Source: Eurosta solidaginis
Taxonomy: Eukaryota > Arthropoda > Insecta > Diptera > Tephritidae
Length of the DNA stretch: 64,000 nt
Direction of reading: 5' to 3'
Assembly: GCF_040869045.1 (NCBI RefSeq)
Contig: NC_090322.1
Span: 196,229,477 to 196,293,476, forward strand
A model generated the notes under the pieces. That model worked only from the letters and a program-made list of their open reading frames with translations. It searched no databases and was not told where the DNA came from. The position numbers were made by a program, and so were the translations under genes. Below, piece after piece: positions 1-11,092 of this stretch (the first letter of the stretch is position 1; every line of letters starts with the position of its first letter).

Positions 1-830
1 GGGTATAACATCCTGGTAGATGATGAGTCAAGGGCAAGTAATGAGAGTATTTTCTTTTGTCATCGTACACCAAAAACAAGACCTTGGTAGGATGCTTTTT
101 CGGGAAAATAAAGGCTGAGTCTCTTAATCAAATTATTACATGATATAATGCTATTTTAATTTTTTTCTCAACTCTGTCAGCACTAAAGTTCTGAAAGTCT
201 GTCGCTTACCATGATAATTCTTATCCCCGTTAGGAGCCCTGCCTTTACACGCCCTTTTAATATAGGTATGTTATTGGGGGCCTACATAACGTGAAAATAA
301 TTAATCCTAGCCCTTGCAACAAGGACGTTCTGCCTTACACTGCAGACTTAAGGGTACAATTTTCTCATCATGCGACACACTGCTGACTTTGGGATATATT
401 TTTTCTCGAGATAACAAACATTTCAAACTAAAGGCATTAAAAATATTCACCAGACAGGCTTGATAACGGGCATGTTAATTAGGCAATGAGAAAATGCTTG
501 TTGGTTCCCAACTGCTGCCATATTCCAGTCTTGACAAAATATCTTCCGATCGGAAATACCAGCAATCTCTAAGCTATTGGGCTTCTACTCGATACATGAT
601 GTTCACATATGCCTACTCAAACGAAAGTAGCAACTGCTGAAATATGTCCGTATATAACTCCACTACCAAATAAATTTGCTTAAAAAGAAATTGTGTTTCA
701 CCGTAAAAAAAAAATTTAATTAGATTTACTTCACAAATTTCGGTTAAATTAGCGGAAAACCTTCTTAATCAGCATATCATAATTTAAATTGTTAAGCGAT
801 CACGAAAGCTGCTCCTATGCGTATATGTAA
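1..830. other. Unassigned AT-rich DNA
   Basis: No coding region, RNA gene or repeat family was recognised here. The stretch is AT-rich with many stops in all frames and ends at the left terminus of the Helitron at 831. Confidence 0.6.
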
Positions 831-1784
831 TCTTATATATAAATATCACGTGTGACATTGTTTGTCCGCGATGGACTCCTAAATTACTGAACCAATTTTG
901 AATTTGTTTTGCACCCCGTGTGCAGTTTGATCCAACTTGAAATATAGGATAGGTTATATCTCAGTTTATATTCGCAATATTATTTTATAGCAAATTTTTT
1001 TATATGTTTATACGTAATAATAAAATGTTACGTATACGCAAAGACACTAATTTTTCAGGTGGTGTGGATATACTTCCGTGTAATTGGTTGGTGTTTATTT
1101 AAATAACGTGCTTATCAATAAAAATAGTATCCAGGCCCGTCGAGAGGGGAGCAGGGATGGGGGTATTACCCCTGGACCCCGGGTTTCAGAGGGGGCCCAC
1201 GATTTGGAAGTATTAAGAATTTTTTTTTTAATTCAGGAGAGTCTTTAGTTGTTCCATGTGCAATTTTTAAGCCGAATTTCAAAAGCAACGAACATCTGCA
1301 TTTCATTTTAATATTATAGTGAAGTGTGAGAAATAAAAATTTGTATATATAAAAGGAAATGCTAAAATGTGTGGTAGTTGGTCGCCGGTGTTTGAAGAGA
1401 TGCGTCGGTCGATTTTGTTCAAACGTGGACCCGGGTATCCCTAGAATGTGTTTATAGAATATGGATAACAAATGAAAGCTGTTGATGAGTGCCTTAGTAT
1501 AGAGTAATATATTATACCGCTGGGTGACTAGGGTCTCGAGATATAGGCCAAAACGTGGACTCGGATACCCCTAGAATGTGTGGGTAATATGGATATGAAA
1601 TAAAAGCTGTTGCTGAGAGCTCTAAAGTAATTTTCATTGTGATATTCGATTTAGGCGCATCAACCTGGCAAAACTGATAAATATGCATGCGAAGCCGAAA
1701 TAGCAATATGAATTAATAATACCCACATACATATTTACGTATAGGCCAAATTTAGGGCAGAACAACGTCTGCCGGGTCTGCTAG
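831..1784 (+). mobile_element. Helitron-1, short non-autonomous rolling-circle element
   Basis: The element begins with TCTTATATAT directly after an A and ends with CTAG directly before a T, the A|TC...CTAG|T arrangement of Helitrons. A perfect 6-bp hairpin, GGCAGA at 1756-1761 and TCTGCC at 1768-1773, sits 7 bp before CTAG, as expected for the rolling-circle terminator. No Rep/helicase gene is present, so it is non-autonomous. Positions 1430-1620 hold about 1.5 units of a 130-bp minisatellite also found in the HINE-A elements. A second copy with the same ends lies at 35941-37405. A GC-rich patch near 1134-1195 (CAGGCCCGTCGAGAGG) may be a further insertion. Confidence 0.78.
1756..1784 (+). 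other. Helitron-1 3' hairpin and CTAG end
   Basis: Stem GGCAGA/TCTGCC with a 6-nt loop, then GGGTCTG and the terminal CTAG. In Helitrons this hairpin marks the end of rolling-circle strand transfer. Confidence 0.78.
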
Positions 1785-2593
1785 TAGAAGTATATAAGAT
1801 AACATTTGTCATTTTTGTTGTTCATAAACTTCTAAATATCAGCAGTAAGTTTGTTTGCATATGTTATCCTGCATTTAAAACACTCACTATAAAATATAAG
1901 CTTACCTTTCGGTTCTTTTACTGTCATAACACTAGTCCGAAAAAAACTAAATTTTTGAAAACTATCCAAAGGTGTGCAAATATGCACTGATTTCGCTGTT
2001 TCCAGGGCTCGAACCCACTCTATCACGTGATATTAGTGGTCGTTCCATAACCCGTGACCAAACAATATTTTTTCTGGGATATCTACAACCAACTTGAAAA
2101 TGGAAATTTCCAACACATACTCATATGCTACAATCGATGGGTACTTCATAAATAGAGTACTTGTTAGAATACATACAAAATTGTACTAAGTATAGTCACA
2201 CATTGTAAAGCAGAGAGTATATCAAGCTCTTATGTATATAAATATGCACATCCACGCTCAGCAAAAAATAGTGTTACACGGCGGCACAGCTTCTTGACCG
2301 AAAAAGTTACAAAGTTTTCAAAAACAAAACTAACTGCTGTCATCAGCAGAGCAGCTTCGAAAAATTCTTTTTAATACGTGCTGTTATGTACTCAATAGGC
2401 AAATCGTACATTAAGTTCCCTTCGACGAATAATGGACGCCTTTTGTAAGCCTTGGAGTTATGCACAGTTCCGGATAACAGTGGAAAGGAACTTGCAGTAT
2501 TTGAAATACGTTATCGTTGGAAGATTTATGATGTTTCTCATAATGGCAAGAAAACAGAGAAGAATATGATGAAGTGTATCGTAGCTCAGTGGC
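1785..2593. other. Unassigned DNA with a tRNA-like B box
   Basis: No gene was recognised. On the minus strand, 2005-2016 reads GGGTTCGAGCCC, a good RNA polymerase III B box, and the surrounding 1990-2062 could be a decayed tRNA-derived SINE head. No cloverleaf could be drawn with confidence. Confidence 0.4.
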
Positions 2594-2744
2594 TTCTTTT
2601 ACAAGAGCTATTGTGAAGGTTTTTTAGTTGTTTGAAGTAGTAGTTTGAAGTTTGAACAAGACTATGTCTGTATTAAAGGACTATGTCTGTATTTTGGTCC
2701 ATTTATATAAAGGTAGTCCTTAAACATTTTTTATCATCTTTTTA
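2594..2744 (-). mobile_element. Partial arm of the foldback MITE seen at 17570-17932
   Basis: The stretch from TTTTACAAGAGCTATTG to the run ending ATCTTTTTATT matches, in inverse orientation, the left arm of the MITE at 17570-17932. It includes the shared phrases GACTATGTCTGTATTAAAGG and ATTTATATAAAGGTAGTCCT. It stops exactly where HINE-A1 begins, so the HINE appears to have inserted into, or next to, this MITE. A short internal duplication of GACTATGTCTGTATT is present. Confidence 0.6.
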
Positions 2745-4315
2745 TTATACTCAGCTGAGCAGAGCTCACAGAGTATATTAATTTTGTTCGCATAACGGTA
2801 CCCCGTAACTAATCGAGATAGATATAGACTTCTATATATCAAAATGATCTGGGCGAAAAAAGAAATTCATTTATACAAGTCCGTCCGTCTGTCCGTCAAC
2901 ACGATAACTTGAGTAAATTTTGAGGTATCTTAATGAAATTTGGTATGTGAGTTCCTGGGCACTCATCTCAGATCGCTATTTAAGATAACCGAAATCGTAC
3001 TATAACCATGCCCACTTTTTCGATATCGAAAATTTCTAAAACCCAAAAAAGTGCTATAATTCATTACCAAAGATGGATAAACCGATAAATCTTGGTAGGT
3101 GGGTTGACCTTATGACGCACAATAGAAAATTAGTAAAAGTTTGGGCTATGGGCGTGGCACCGCCCACTTTTAAAAGAAGGAATTTAAAAGTTTTGTAAGC
3201 TGCAATTTGGCAGTTGTTGAAGATATCATGAAGAAATTTGGCAGGAACGTTACTCCTATTACTGTATGTGTGCCAAATACAAATTTGCAAAATCGGATGA
3301 CGAACACACACTTAAAGAAAAATTTGTTTAAGTCAAATTTAAAAAAAATTTAATATTTTTACAGTACATAAGTAAATTATGTCAACATTCAATACAAAAA
3401 TAAAAGAAAATTTCAAAATGGGCGTGGCTCAACCCTTTTTAATTTAATTTGTCTAGGATACTTTTAATGCCATAAGTCGAACAAAAATTTACCAACCCTT
3501 GTGAAATTTGGTAACGGCATAGTTTCTATGACGATAACTGTTTTCTGTGAAAATGGGCGAAATGGGTTGAAGCCACGCCCAGTTTTTATACACAGTTGAC
3601 CGTCTGTCCTTCCGCTCGGCCGTTAACACGTTAACTTGAACAAATATCGATATATCTTTACAAAACTTAGCTCACATACTTATCTGAACTCATTTTATCT
3701 TGGTATTAAAAAGGGCGAACTATGACCACGCCTACTTTTTCGATATAGAAAATTTCGAAAAATGAAAAAAATGCCATAATTCTATACCAAATACGAAAAA
3801 GAGATAAAACATGTTGATTGGACTGGTTTTTTGACGGAAAATATACATAAATTTAGAAAAAACTTTATAAAATAGGTGTGACACCTACCACATTAAGTAG
3901 AAGAAAATGAAAAATTTCTGCAGGGCGAAATCAAAAGCCCTTGGAATCTCGGCAGGAATACTGTTCGTGGTATTACATATATAAATAAATTAGCGGTACC
4001 CGACAGATAATGTTCCGGGTCACCCTGGTCCACATTTTGGTCGATATCTCAAAAACGCCTTCACATACATATACAACTACCCCATTTTAAAACCCTCATT
4101 AATACCTTTAATTTGATACCCATATCGTACAAACACATTATAGAGTCACCCCTGGTCCACCTTTATGGCGATATCTCGAAAAGGCGTCCATCTATAGTCG
4201 TAACGCCCACTCCCTTTTGAAATACTCTTTAATATCTTTCATTTGATATCCATGTCATACAAACACATTCCAGGGGTACCCTAGGTTCATTTTCCTACAT
4301 GGTGATTTTCCCTTA
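2745..4315 (+). mobile_element. HINE-A1, 5' part of a split DINE-1-like element
   Basis: It starts TTATACTCAGCTGAGCAGAG and follows the order of DINE-1/INE-1 (Helentron-associated) elements of flies: terminal subTIR, a short GTCCGTCCGTCTGTCCG microsatellite, an AT-rich body with repeated CCACGCCCA phrases, then a 130-bp minisatellite (about two units at 4023-4300, inverse to the plus-strand reading used for other arrays). It stops at CCCTTATTT, where intact copies continue TGTCTCC. The missing 3' terminus is found, in the same orientation, at 8003-8073. Non-coding and non-autonomous. Confidence 0.75.
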
Positions 4316-4438
4316 TTTCACAAAAGATGAAGGAAAATCGTTCCAAAAAACGTCACTCTTAGTATACAATTTCGTACTCTTATCGGACTCATAATTAAGA
4401 GCGCTTCGAAAATATTTCAGGGGTGATTAAAAAAAAAA
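4316..4438. other. Left piece of an unidentified insert in HINE-A1
   Basis: Together with 7852-8002 this is the sequence that separates the two halves of HINE-A1 once HINE-B is taken out, about 275 bp in total. No TIR or target duplication was found. It ends in an A run that abuts HINE-B. Confidence 0.45.
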
Positions 4439-4614
4439 AACAAGTAAGAACGCGACTGTCTTCGGCTGTGCCGAAGACTTCATACCTTTCATGAATGGGA
4501 CTGAGCAGTAATCTTATCCCGTTCGTAATCTCCAAATAATCGGTTGTATAAGATAAGAAATATCTAGTGAACAGATCTACATAATTAAACGATTTTTAAG
4601 ATAAATATAAAATA
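4439..4614 (-). mobile_element. HINE-B, terminal part with stem-loop
   Basis: A second DINE-1-like subfamily, read inversely. The terminus AACAAGTAAG is followed by a 9-bp stem, GTCTTCGGC at 4458-4466 and GCCGAAGAC at 4470-4478 with loop TGT, then the subTIR ACCTTTCATGAA at 4484-4495. The element continues at 7096-7851 after the inserted HINE-A2. The layout is the same as HINE-A but the sequence differs. Confidence 0.72.
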
Positions 4615-7095
4615 AACAAGTAAGGAAGGCTAAGTTCGGGTGTAACCGAACATTACATACTCAGTTGAGAGCTATGGATACAAAATAAGGGAAAATCACC
4701 ATGTAAGAAAATGAACCTCGGGTAACCCTGGAATGTGTTTGTATGACATGCGTATCAAATGGCAAGTATTAAAGAGTATTTTAAGAGGGAGTGGGCCATA
4801 GTTCTATAGGTGGACACCTTTTCGAGATATCGCCATAAAGGTGGATCAGGGCTGACTCTAGCATTTGTTTGTACGATATGGGTATCAAATGAAAGGTGTT
4901 AATGAGTATTTTAAAAGGGAGTGGGGCTTAGTTCTATAGGTGGACGACTTTTCGAGATATCGCCATAAAGGTGGACCAGGGGTAACTCTGGAATTTGTTT
5001 GTACGATATGGGTATCAAATGAATGGTGTTAATGAGTATTTTAAAAGGGAGTGGGGCTTAGTTCTATAGGTGGACGCCTTTTCGAGATATCGCCATAAAG
5101 GTGGACCAGGGGTGACTCTGGAATTTGTTTGTACGATATGGGTATCAAATGAAAGGCGTTAATGAGTATTTTAAAAGGGAGTGGGGCTTAGTTCTATAGG
5201 TGGAAGTCTTTTCGAGATATCGCCATAAAGGTGGACCAGGGGTGACTCTGGAATTTATTTGTACGATATGGGTATCAAATGAAAGGTGTTAATGAGTATT
5301 TTAAAAGGGAGTGGGCCTTAGTTCTATAGGTGGACGCCTTTTCGGGATATCGTTATAAAGGTGGAACAGGGGTGACTCTAGAATGCGTTTGTACAATAAG
5401 GGTATCAAACGAAAGGTGTTAATGAGTGTTTTAAAAGGGAGTGGGCCTTAGTTCTATAGGTGGACGCCTTTTCGGGATATCGTTATAAAGGTGGACCAGG
5501 GGTGACTCTAGAATTAGTTTGTACGATATGGGTACCAAATAAAAGGTGTTAATGAGTATTTTAAAAGGTAGTGGGCCTTAGTTCTATGGGTGGACGCCTT
5601 TTCGAGATATTGCCATAAAGCTGGACCAGGGGTGACTCTATAATGTGTTTGTACAATATGGGTGTCAAATTAAAGGTATTAATAAGAATTTTAAAAGGGA
5701 GTGGTGGTAGTTGTATATGTGAAGGTGTTTTCGAGATATCGACCAAAATGTGGACCAGGGTGACCCAGAACATCATCTGTCGGGTACCGCTAATTTATTT
5801 ATATATGTAATACCACGAACAGTATTCCTGCCATGATTCTAAGGGCTTTTGATTTCGCCCTGCAGAACTTTTTCGTTTTCTTCTACTTAATATGGTAGGT
5901 GTCACACCTATTTTACAAAGTTTTTTTCTAAAGTTATATTTTGTGTCAATAAACCAATCCAATTACCATGTTTCAACCCTTTTTTCGTATTTGGTATAGA
6001 ATTATGGCACTTTGTTCATTTTTCGTAATTTTCGATATCGAAAAAGTGGGCGTGGTCATAGTCAGATTTCGGCCATTTTTTATACCAATAGAAAGTGAGT
6101 TCAGATAATTATTTGAACTGAGTTTAGTAAAGATATATCGATTTTTGCTCAAGTTATCCTGTTAATGGCCGAGCGGAAGGACAGGCGGTCGACTGTGTAT
6201 AAAAACTGGGCGTGGCTTCAACCGATTTCGCCCTTTTTCACAGAAACCAGTTATCGTACTAGAGTCTAAGCCGCTACCAAATTTCACAAGGATTGGTAAA
6301 TTTTTGTTCGACTTAAAATGTTAAATGTATCCTAGACTAATCAAATGAAAAAGGGCGGAGCCACGCCCATTTTGAAATTTTCTTTTATTTTTGTATTTTG
6401 TTGCACCATATCATTACTCGAGTTGAATGTTGACATAATTTACTTATATACTGTAAAGATATTAAATTTTTTGTAAAAATTTCACTTTAAAAAAATTTTT
6501 TTTTAAAAGTAAGCGTGGTCGTTCTCCGATTTCGCTGATTTTTATTAAGCGTATATATAGTAATAGGAGTAACGTTTCTGCCAAATTTCATCATGATATC
6601 TTTAACGACTGGCAAATTACAGCTTGCAAAACTTCTAAATTACCTTCTTTTAAAAGTGGGCGGTGCCACGCCCATTGTCCAAAGTTTTACTTATTTTCTA
6701 TTCTGCTGCATAAGTTCAACGCACCTACCAACTTTCATGGCTTTAACCCAATTTGGTAATGAATTATCGCAATTTTTCGATTTTTCGAAATTTTCGATAT
6801 CGAAAAAGTGGGCGTGGTTATAGTCCGAAATCGTTCATTTCAAATAGCGATCTGAGATGAGCGTCCAGGAATCTACATACCAAATTTCGTCAAGATATCT
6901 CAAAATTTACTCAAGTTATCGTGTTAACGGCTGACGGACGGACGGACGGACATGGGCTTAATCAAATTTTTTTTCGATACTGATGATTTTGATAAATGGA
7001 AGTCTATATCTATCTCGATTCTTTTATACCTGTACAACCAACCGTTATCCAATCCAAGTTAATATACTCTGTGAGCTCTGCTCAACTGAGTATAT
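4615..7095 (-). mobile_element. HINE-A2, complete DINE-1-like element inside HINE-B
   Basis: Runs from AACAAGTAAGGAAGGCTAAG, with the stem GTTCGG/CCGAAC, to GCTCAACTGAGTATA. The subTIRs are ATACTCAGTTGAG near 4661 and CTCAACTGAGTAT near 7081-7093. An array of about eight 130-bp units fills 4725-5760. The body carries two diverged copies of one module centred on the palindrome TTTTCGATATCGAAAA (near 6037 and 6796). A GGAC-type microsatellite lies at about 6934-6952. It interrupts HINE-B, which continues on both sides. There is no coding capacity; short open stretches are fragments of the repeat. Confidence 0.78.
4725..5760. repeat. 130-bp minisatellite array, about 8 units
   Basis: Marker phrases such as TTGTTTGTACGATATGGGTA recur every 130 bp (near 4865, 4995, 5125, 5255, 5385, 5515 and 5645). 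Units are about 85-95% alike by eye. Confidence 0.9.
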
Positions 7096-7851
7096 GGGGT
7101 ATATAATATATGTACCACCGATCTCTATGATTTTTTCAGATAACAATATATGCTATATACGTAAGCATTTGGTGAAATTTGAAGCTTCTAGCTGTTAAAA
7201 TGCGGCAGAAATTGTGCAAAGTTTCTTATCTGAACAACCGGTTGTATGAGATATATACTATATATACCACCGATCTCTATGATTTTTTCAAACAACAATA
7301 TATACTATACACGTAAGCATTTGGTGAAATTTGAAGCTTATAGCTGTTAAAATAGGGCAGTAATTGCGAAAAGTTTCTTGTCTGAACAATCGGTTGTGTG
7401 GGATATATATACTATATATACCTCCGATCTCATCCATTTTTTCAGGCAACAATATGTGCAATATACGAAAGTATATGGTGAAGTTTGAAGCTTCAATCTG
7501 TTAAATTGAGTAAGATATTACAAAAATCCTCTTTTTCTGAAAAATGGGTTGTATGGAGGATATATGCTATAGTGGTCCGATCCGGCCGGTTCCCACAAAT
7601 GTCTAATCGGAGACCTAAATACACCCGACCACCAAATTTTATAAAGATATCTCAAAAATTGAGGGACTAGTTTGCATACAAACAAACAGACAGACAGACG
7701 GACAGATGGACATGGCTAAATCAACTCAGCTCTTCATCCTGATTATTGCGGTATACTTAATGGTGGGTCTATCTATTTTCCTTTAAGGACTTATAGTTTT
7801 GAGATTCGTGCCAAAGTTAATATACCATTTCATTTTCATGAAAGGTATAAA
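7096..7851 (-). mobile_element. HINE-B, remaining part with 153-bp tandem units
   Basis: This continues the element begun at 4439. Three tandem units of about 153 bp are marked by ACCGATCTC near 7117 and 7269 and CTCCGATCT near 7423. Then come a CAGACAGACGGACAG microsatellite and CATGGCTAAATC, corresponding to CATGGCTCAATC of HINE-A. The terminal subTIR TTCATGAAAGGT at 7835-7846 is the perfect inverse of the one at 4484-4495. This matches DINE-1 architecture and supports one element split by HINE-A2. Confidence 0.72.
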
Positions 7852-8002
7852 AGATAAAGAAATGCGTTCAAATTTAACCAAATTTTCATATTAAAAAAAA
7901 AAAAATATTCAAATAAAACAAATTGATAGCTGAAGAAAGATAGCAAAGGCAAGTTGCTCCACTATTTGTATTACCATTTGTATGTATCCATGAAAAAGAC
8001 AA
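7852..8002. other. Right piece of the unidentified insert in HINE-A1
   Basis: Pairs with 4316-4438. AT-rich with a long A run; no recognisable ends. Confidence 0.4.
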
Positions 8003-8073
8003 TTTTGTCTCCAAAGCTCTCAGCTGAGTATGTAATGTTCGGTTACACCCGAACTTAGCCTTCCTTACTTGTT
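8003..8073 (+). mobile_element. HINE-A1, detached 3' terminus with stem-loop
   Basis: It begins TTTTGTCTCC, exactly where 2745-4315 stops relative to intact copies. It carries the subTIR CTCAGCTGAGTAT (8019-8031), the terminal stem GTTCGG/CCGAAC with a 6-nt loop (8037-8054) and the end CTTACTTGTT. Its subTIR has the unusual G that is also seen, complementary, in the subTIR at 2747-2759, so both ends belong to one element. Confidence 0.8.
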
Positions 8074-9395
8074 TTTATTGTCCCGGATGTAGTATAATGA
8101 AGAAAAACAACAACAACAAAACAAAAAATAATAAATAAAATAAAAAACAACGCAAAAACAAATTTCCGAACGAATATGGATTGTAGTTGAATAATATTCG
8201 ACGATATATCTTTTGAACAAATGGAAACCTTATAGATAGTGCCAATTTGTGTTGGGTAGCTATAAACAGCCACATGTCTATTTTCAGTTAAATGGTTGAA
8301 AGGCTTAAACTGACAAACATGGTTGTGAATCTTTCCTTTTGTTACTCGTGTGAGTTGCCGATACTTGTGTTAATGACGTCATTGACGAAATTAAGAGAGC
8401 TTTTGTTATTGCACACAAACTATTCTCGTTGAGGGGCAGTGAATGTTCAGTTAAGTGCAGTGCCTTGATAAAGGAAGTTGCAAAGCAAGTGCTTGTAATG
8501 GCATGGACAAAGCCCGCTTCAGTTCAGCAACAGCTGTTTCTAGTATGATATTAACACCAAAAGGCTAAAGGTAGGATAGTCCTATTGCTGCGTTGTTTCA
8601 TGAACACCTAAATATGTTCAAAGAAGATCTTTGGAAGTGCAGGTGGTAATTGCATGTACGTTAACTGGTTGAGTACGGCAACAACTATTTACACTGGGAA
8701 AATTCATGATTTTCAAAGAGCTCCCAAATTGTGTTCTCTCGTTTCAAATAGATGTGCATTACAGTGCCAATATCGCAAGAGCGAGAGCGCAATAATCGGA
8801 CCGGGCCACAGGGTTTGCTTGGCCAGCAACAAAGCTAGAGCCAGTATGAGAAAAAGGGTACCCAAATTTTTCTTGAGTCTATCAAATGGTTCCTTGAGCT
8901 AATTAAATTCATAAATCCGTGCAGCACCCGACACCAGGTAACAATTCAAGACTCCCTATACATCTAGTAAGTCTCCTTTGGTATAGCATTTGGATATATT
9001 TTTGAAACCAATGACTTGACTACGCAAAGTTTTAGCACTTTTATTCATATCGCGTGAATGGCACATATCTTTCCTTTCCTACTTGCAACACAGTCCATTA
9101 TTCCTCGCCATAAATAGGGACAGGTAGGACAACTAACTTACTAAACTTGATTGTGACAGAATATAGGTGTGTTATCTACTTCTTTTGGACTAGTTTCGGG
9201 TTTGGTCGACGTGGTACAGACGAGTTATCAATGTTGTACAATTTTTATCGATAAAAATTGGCATCCGTAATTTATCGCTTTTTTGCCGACCGGCTACTAA
9301 TTGGGATTTGTGTATTTGCTATCGAAAAGATCCCGATTTGAAAATATGACTATTTATTTTCAAGAAAATATATTATGTGATTTTATTTGAATCTA
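8074..9395. other. Unassigned DNA
   Basis: Contains a simple AAC-rich run near 8100-8140 and a TATCGATA (DREF-type motif) near 9246. No coding region or repeat family was recognised. An open stretch at 8654-8902 has no recognisable domain. Confidence 0.5.
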
Positions 9396-9664
9396 TTTTA
9401 GTCCATCAAAGTGCAAATTGTAGATACCTAAAAGTTCGAATAAAATATTGAATTTTTTTCCGAAGAGTGTTTCATATTTTTTTCCATACTAATAAAAAGT
9501 AAATCGCTTCGTATTGAAGAAAATATAAAACACCCTTTTTTATGTGTATTTAGTTATCGAAGCAGGCTTATATTACCTTATTCAATTATTTTTTGTAGAT
9601 ATTATAAAAAATATAGATATTACAAAATTTGCACACGGTGATGGTTACTAGGACATGTTTCTCA
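9396..9664 (+). repeat. Left arm of an imperfect inverted repeat
   Basis: TTTTAGTCC..CAAAGTGCAA at its left and GCACACGGTGATGGTTACTA with GGACATGTTTC at its right recur inverted at 12038-12184. The left arm is about 120 bp longer inside. It may be the ends of an old foldback or DNA element. Confidence 0.6.
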
Positions 9665-10037
9665 ATTTTTATTCTTCCTGGCTTTTGCTATCCACTCAGC
9701 CATACTAAGTTCCGTTGAACGCGCCTAAAAATATTCCACACAATTAAAAACAAATAGCATACATGTGTACCAAATTGTGTATAAAAAGAAAAGCTATAAA
9801 AAAGGCAATACTTAGTAGCAATTTACAAAGCGTGCCGAGTGGCATTCATATGGCTGACCGGATGGAGGTATCTGCCTATACACCAGTATAAAGTATGAGT
9901 TATATAATATGCTTTAACTTGAGTACGTTTTAATGAAAGACTCGACCTCACGGTGCCAAACACGGATCTAATTGCTTAACTACCGGCTCCATGTTCCTTA
10001 CCCTAAACACTTCATAGCCAAATCATTAGCACCAAAC

Positions 10038-10051
10038 TAGTTTGTACTCGG
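10038..10051. repeat. Target-site duplication of RTE copy 1 (left)
   Basis: TAGTTTGTACTCGG here and TAGTTTGTATTCGG at 11079-11092 flank the RTE fragment. They match at 13 of 14 positions. Confidence 0.82.
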
Positions 10052-11078
10052 CAAAATGACGTTGAGCAACACCATCAGCTCAGTCAGAATTGGGAAGGAC
10101 CTCTCCGAGCCATTCGAAACTAAACGAGGTTTCAGACAGGGTGACCCCCTATCGTGGGATTTCTTTAATTTGATGCTGGAGAAAATTATACCAGCTGCAG
10201 AACTTAACCGCACTGGAACAATATACTATAAAAGTGTGCAATTACTGGCATATGCTGATGACATTGATATCATCGGCCTAAACTCCCGCGCTGTTAGTTC
10301 TGCTTACTCCAAACTGGAAAAAGAAGCGGTAAAAATGGGTTTGATGGTGAATGAGGACAAAACGAAGTACCTGCTGTCATCGAGCAAAGAGTCAGCGCAT
10401 ACGCGCCTTGGCAACCACGCTACTGTTGGCAGCCATAATTTCAAAATAGTAAAAGACTTCGTTTATTTGGGAACCAGCATCAACACTAGCAACAACATCA
10501 GCACTTAAATCCAGCGAAGAATCAATCTTGCCAATAAATGCTACTTTGGACTAGGTAGGCAATTGAAAAGTAAAGTCCTCTCTCGGCGAACGAAAATCAT
10601 ACTCTACAAGTCACTTATCGTACCCGTCCTGCTATATGGGGCAGAAGCATGGACCACGACAACAGGAGATGAAGCGGCTTTGGGAGTGTTCGAGAGAAAA
10701 GTTCTTCGAAAGATTTATGGACCTCTACGCGTTGGCGATGGCGAGTACCGAAGAAGATTTAATGATGAGCTGTACGAGCTATATGCAGACATCAACATAG
10801 TCCAGCGAATTAAAACGCTGCGGCTGCGCTGGCTAGGCCATGTTATGCGAATGAATGATGATGCTCCGGCCAAGAAAGTGTTTCTATCGGAACCCGCCTA
10901 TGGAAGCAGAGGTAGAGGGCGGCCCGCACTCCGTTGGAAGGACCAGGTAGAAAACGATTTAAACTCCCTTGGTGGGACCAACTGGCGCCGGCTGGCGGAG
11001 CCAAGGAGCGACTGGTGCGCCTTGTTGGACGGCCATAACCGTTTAGGCGGTTAAGCGCCAATTAAGTAAGTAAGTAAG
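10052..11078 (+). mobile_element. RTE-clade LINE, 5'-truncated copy
   Basis: A 1.03-kb 3' fragment matching 45856-46882 at about 96-97% by hand comparison. It begins inside the RT domain, as expected from incomplete reverse transcription, and ends with AAGTAAGTAAGTAAGTA, the short tandem tail typical of RTE/BovB elements. A 14-bp target-site duplication flanks it. Confidence 0.92.
10056..11054 (+). pseudogene. RTE reverse transcriptase, C-terminal part (one in-frame stop)
   Basis: This encodes the palm and C-terminal region of an RTE reverse transcriptase. FRQGDPLS (about residue 27) and the catalytic AYADDIDII (YADD, about residues 69-72) are visible. After them come the RTE C-terminal phrases LLYGAEAWT, RLRWLGHVMRM and GRGRP. 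One in-frame TAA at 10506-10508 splits an otherwise continuous frame; the other copy has a sense codon there. It lacks the endonuclease and the first part of RT, so it is a dead-on-arrival copy. Unlike the copy at 43.5-46.9 kb, its C-terminus is intact to the natural stop. Confidence 0.9.
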
Positions 11079-11092
11079 TAGTTTGTATTCGG
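11079..11092. repeat. Target-site duplication of RTE copy 1 (right)
   Basis: Partner of 10038-10051, with one mismatch. Confidence 0.82.

Noticed and set aside
5561..5776. Minus-strand open frames of about 65-75 codons with HILES...HLYGDISKRRPP-like peptides, repeated at 14966, 50486, 50875, 53081, 53598 and 54498
   Set aside because: All lie in the 130-bp satellite. The unit length is not a multiple of three, so each frame breaks after one or two units. They are repeat by-products.
6593..6823. Recurring open frames in HINE bodies with LLLKVGGATPI and SLYLSRFLYTCTTNRYPI peptides
   Set aside because: They come from the conserved non-coding HINE body, vary in frame and start between copies and show no domain.
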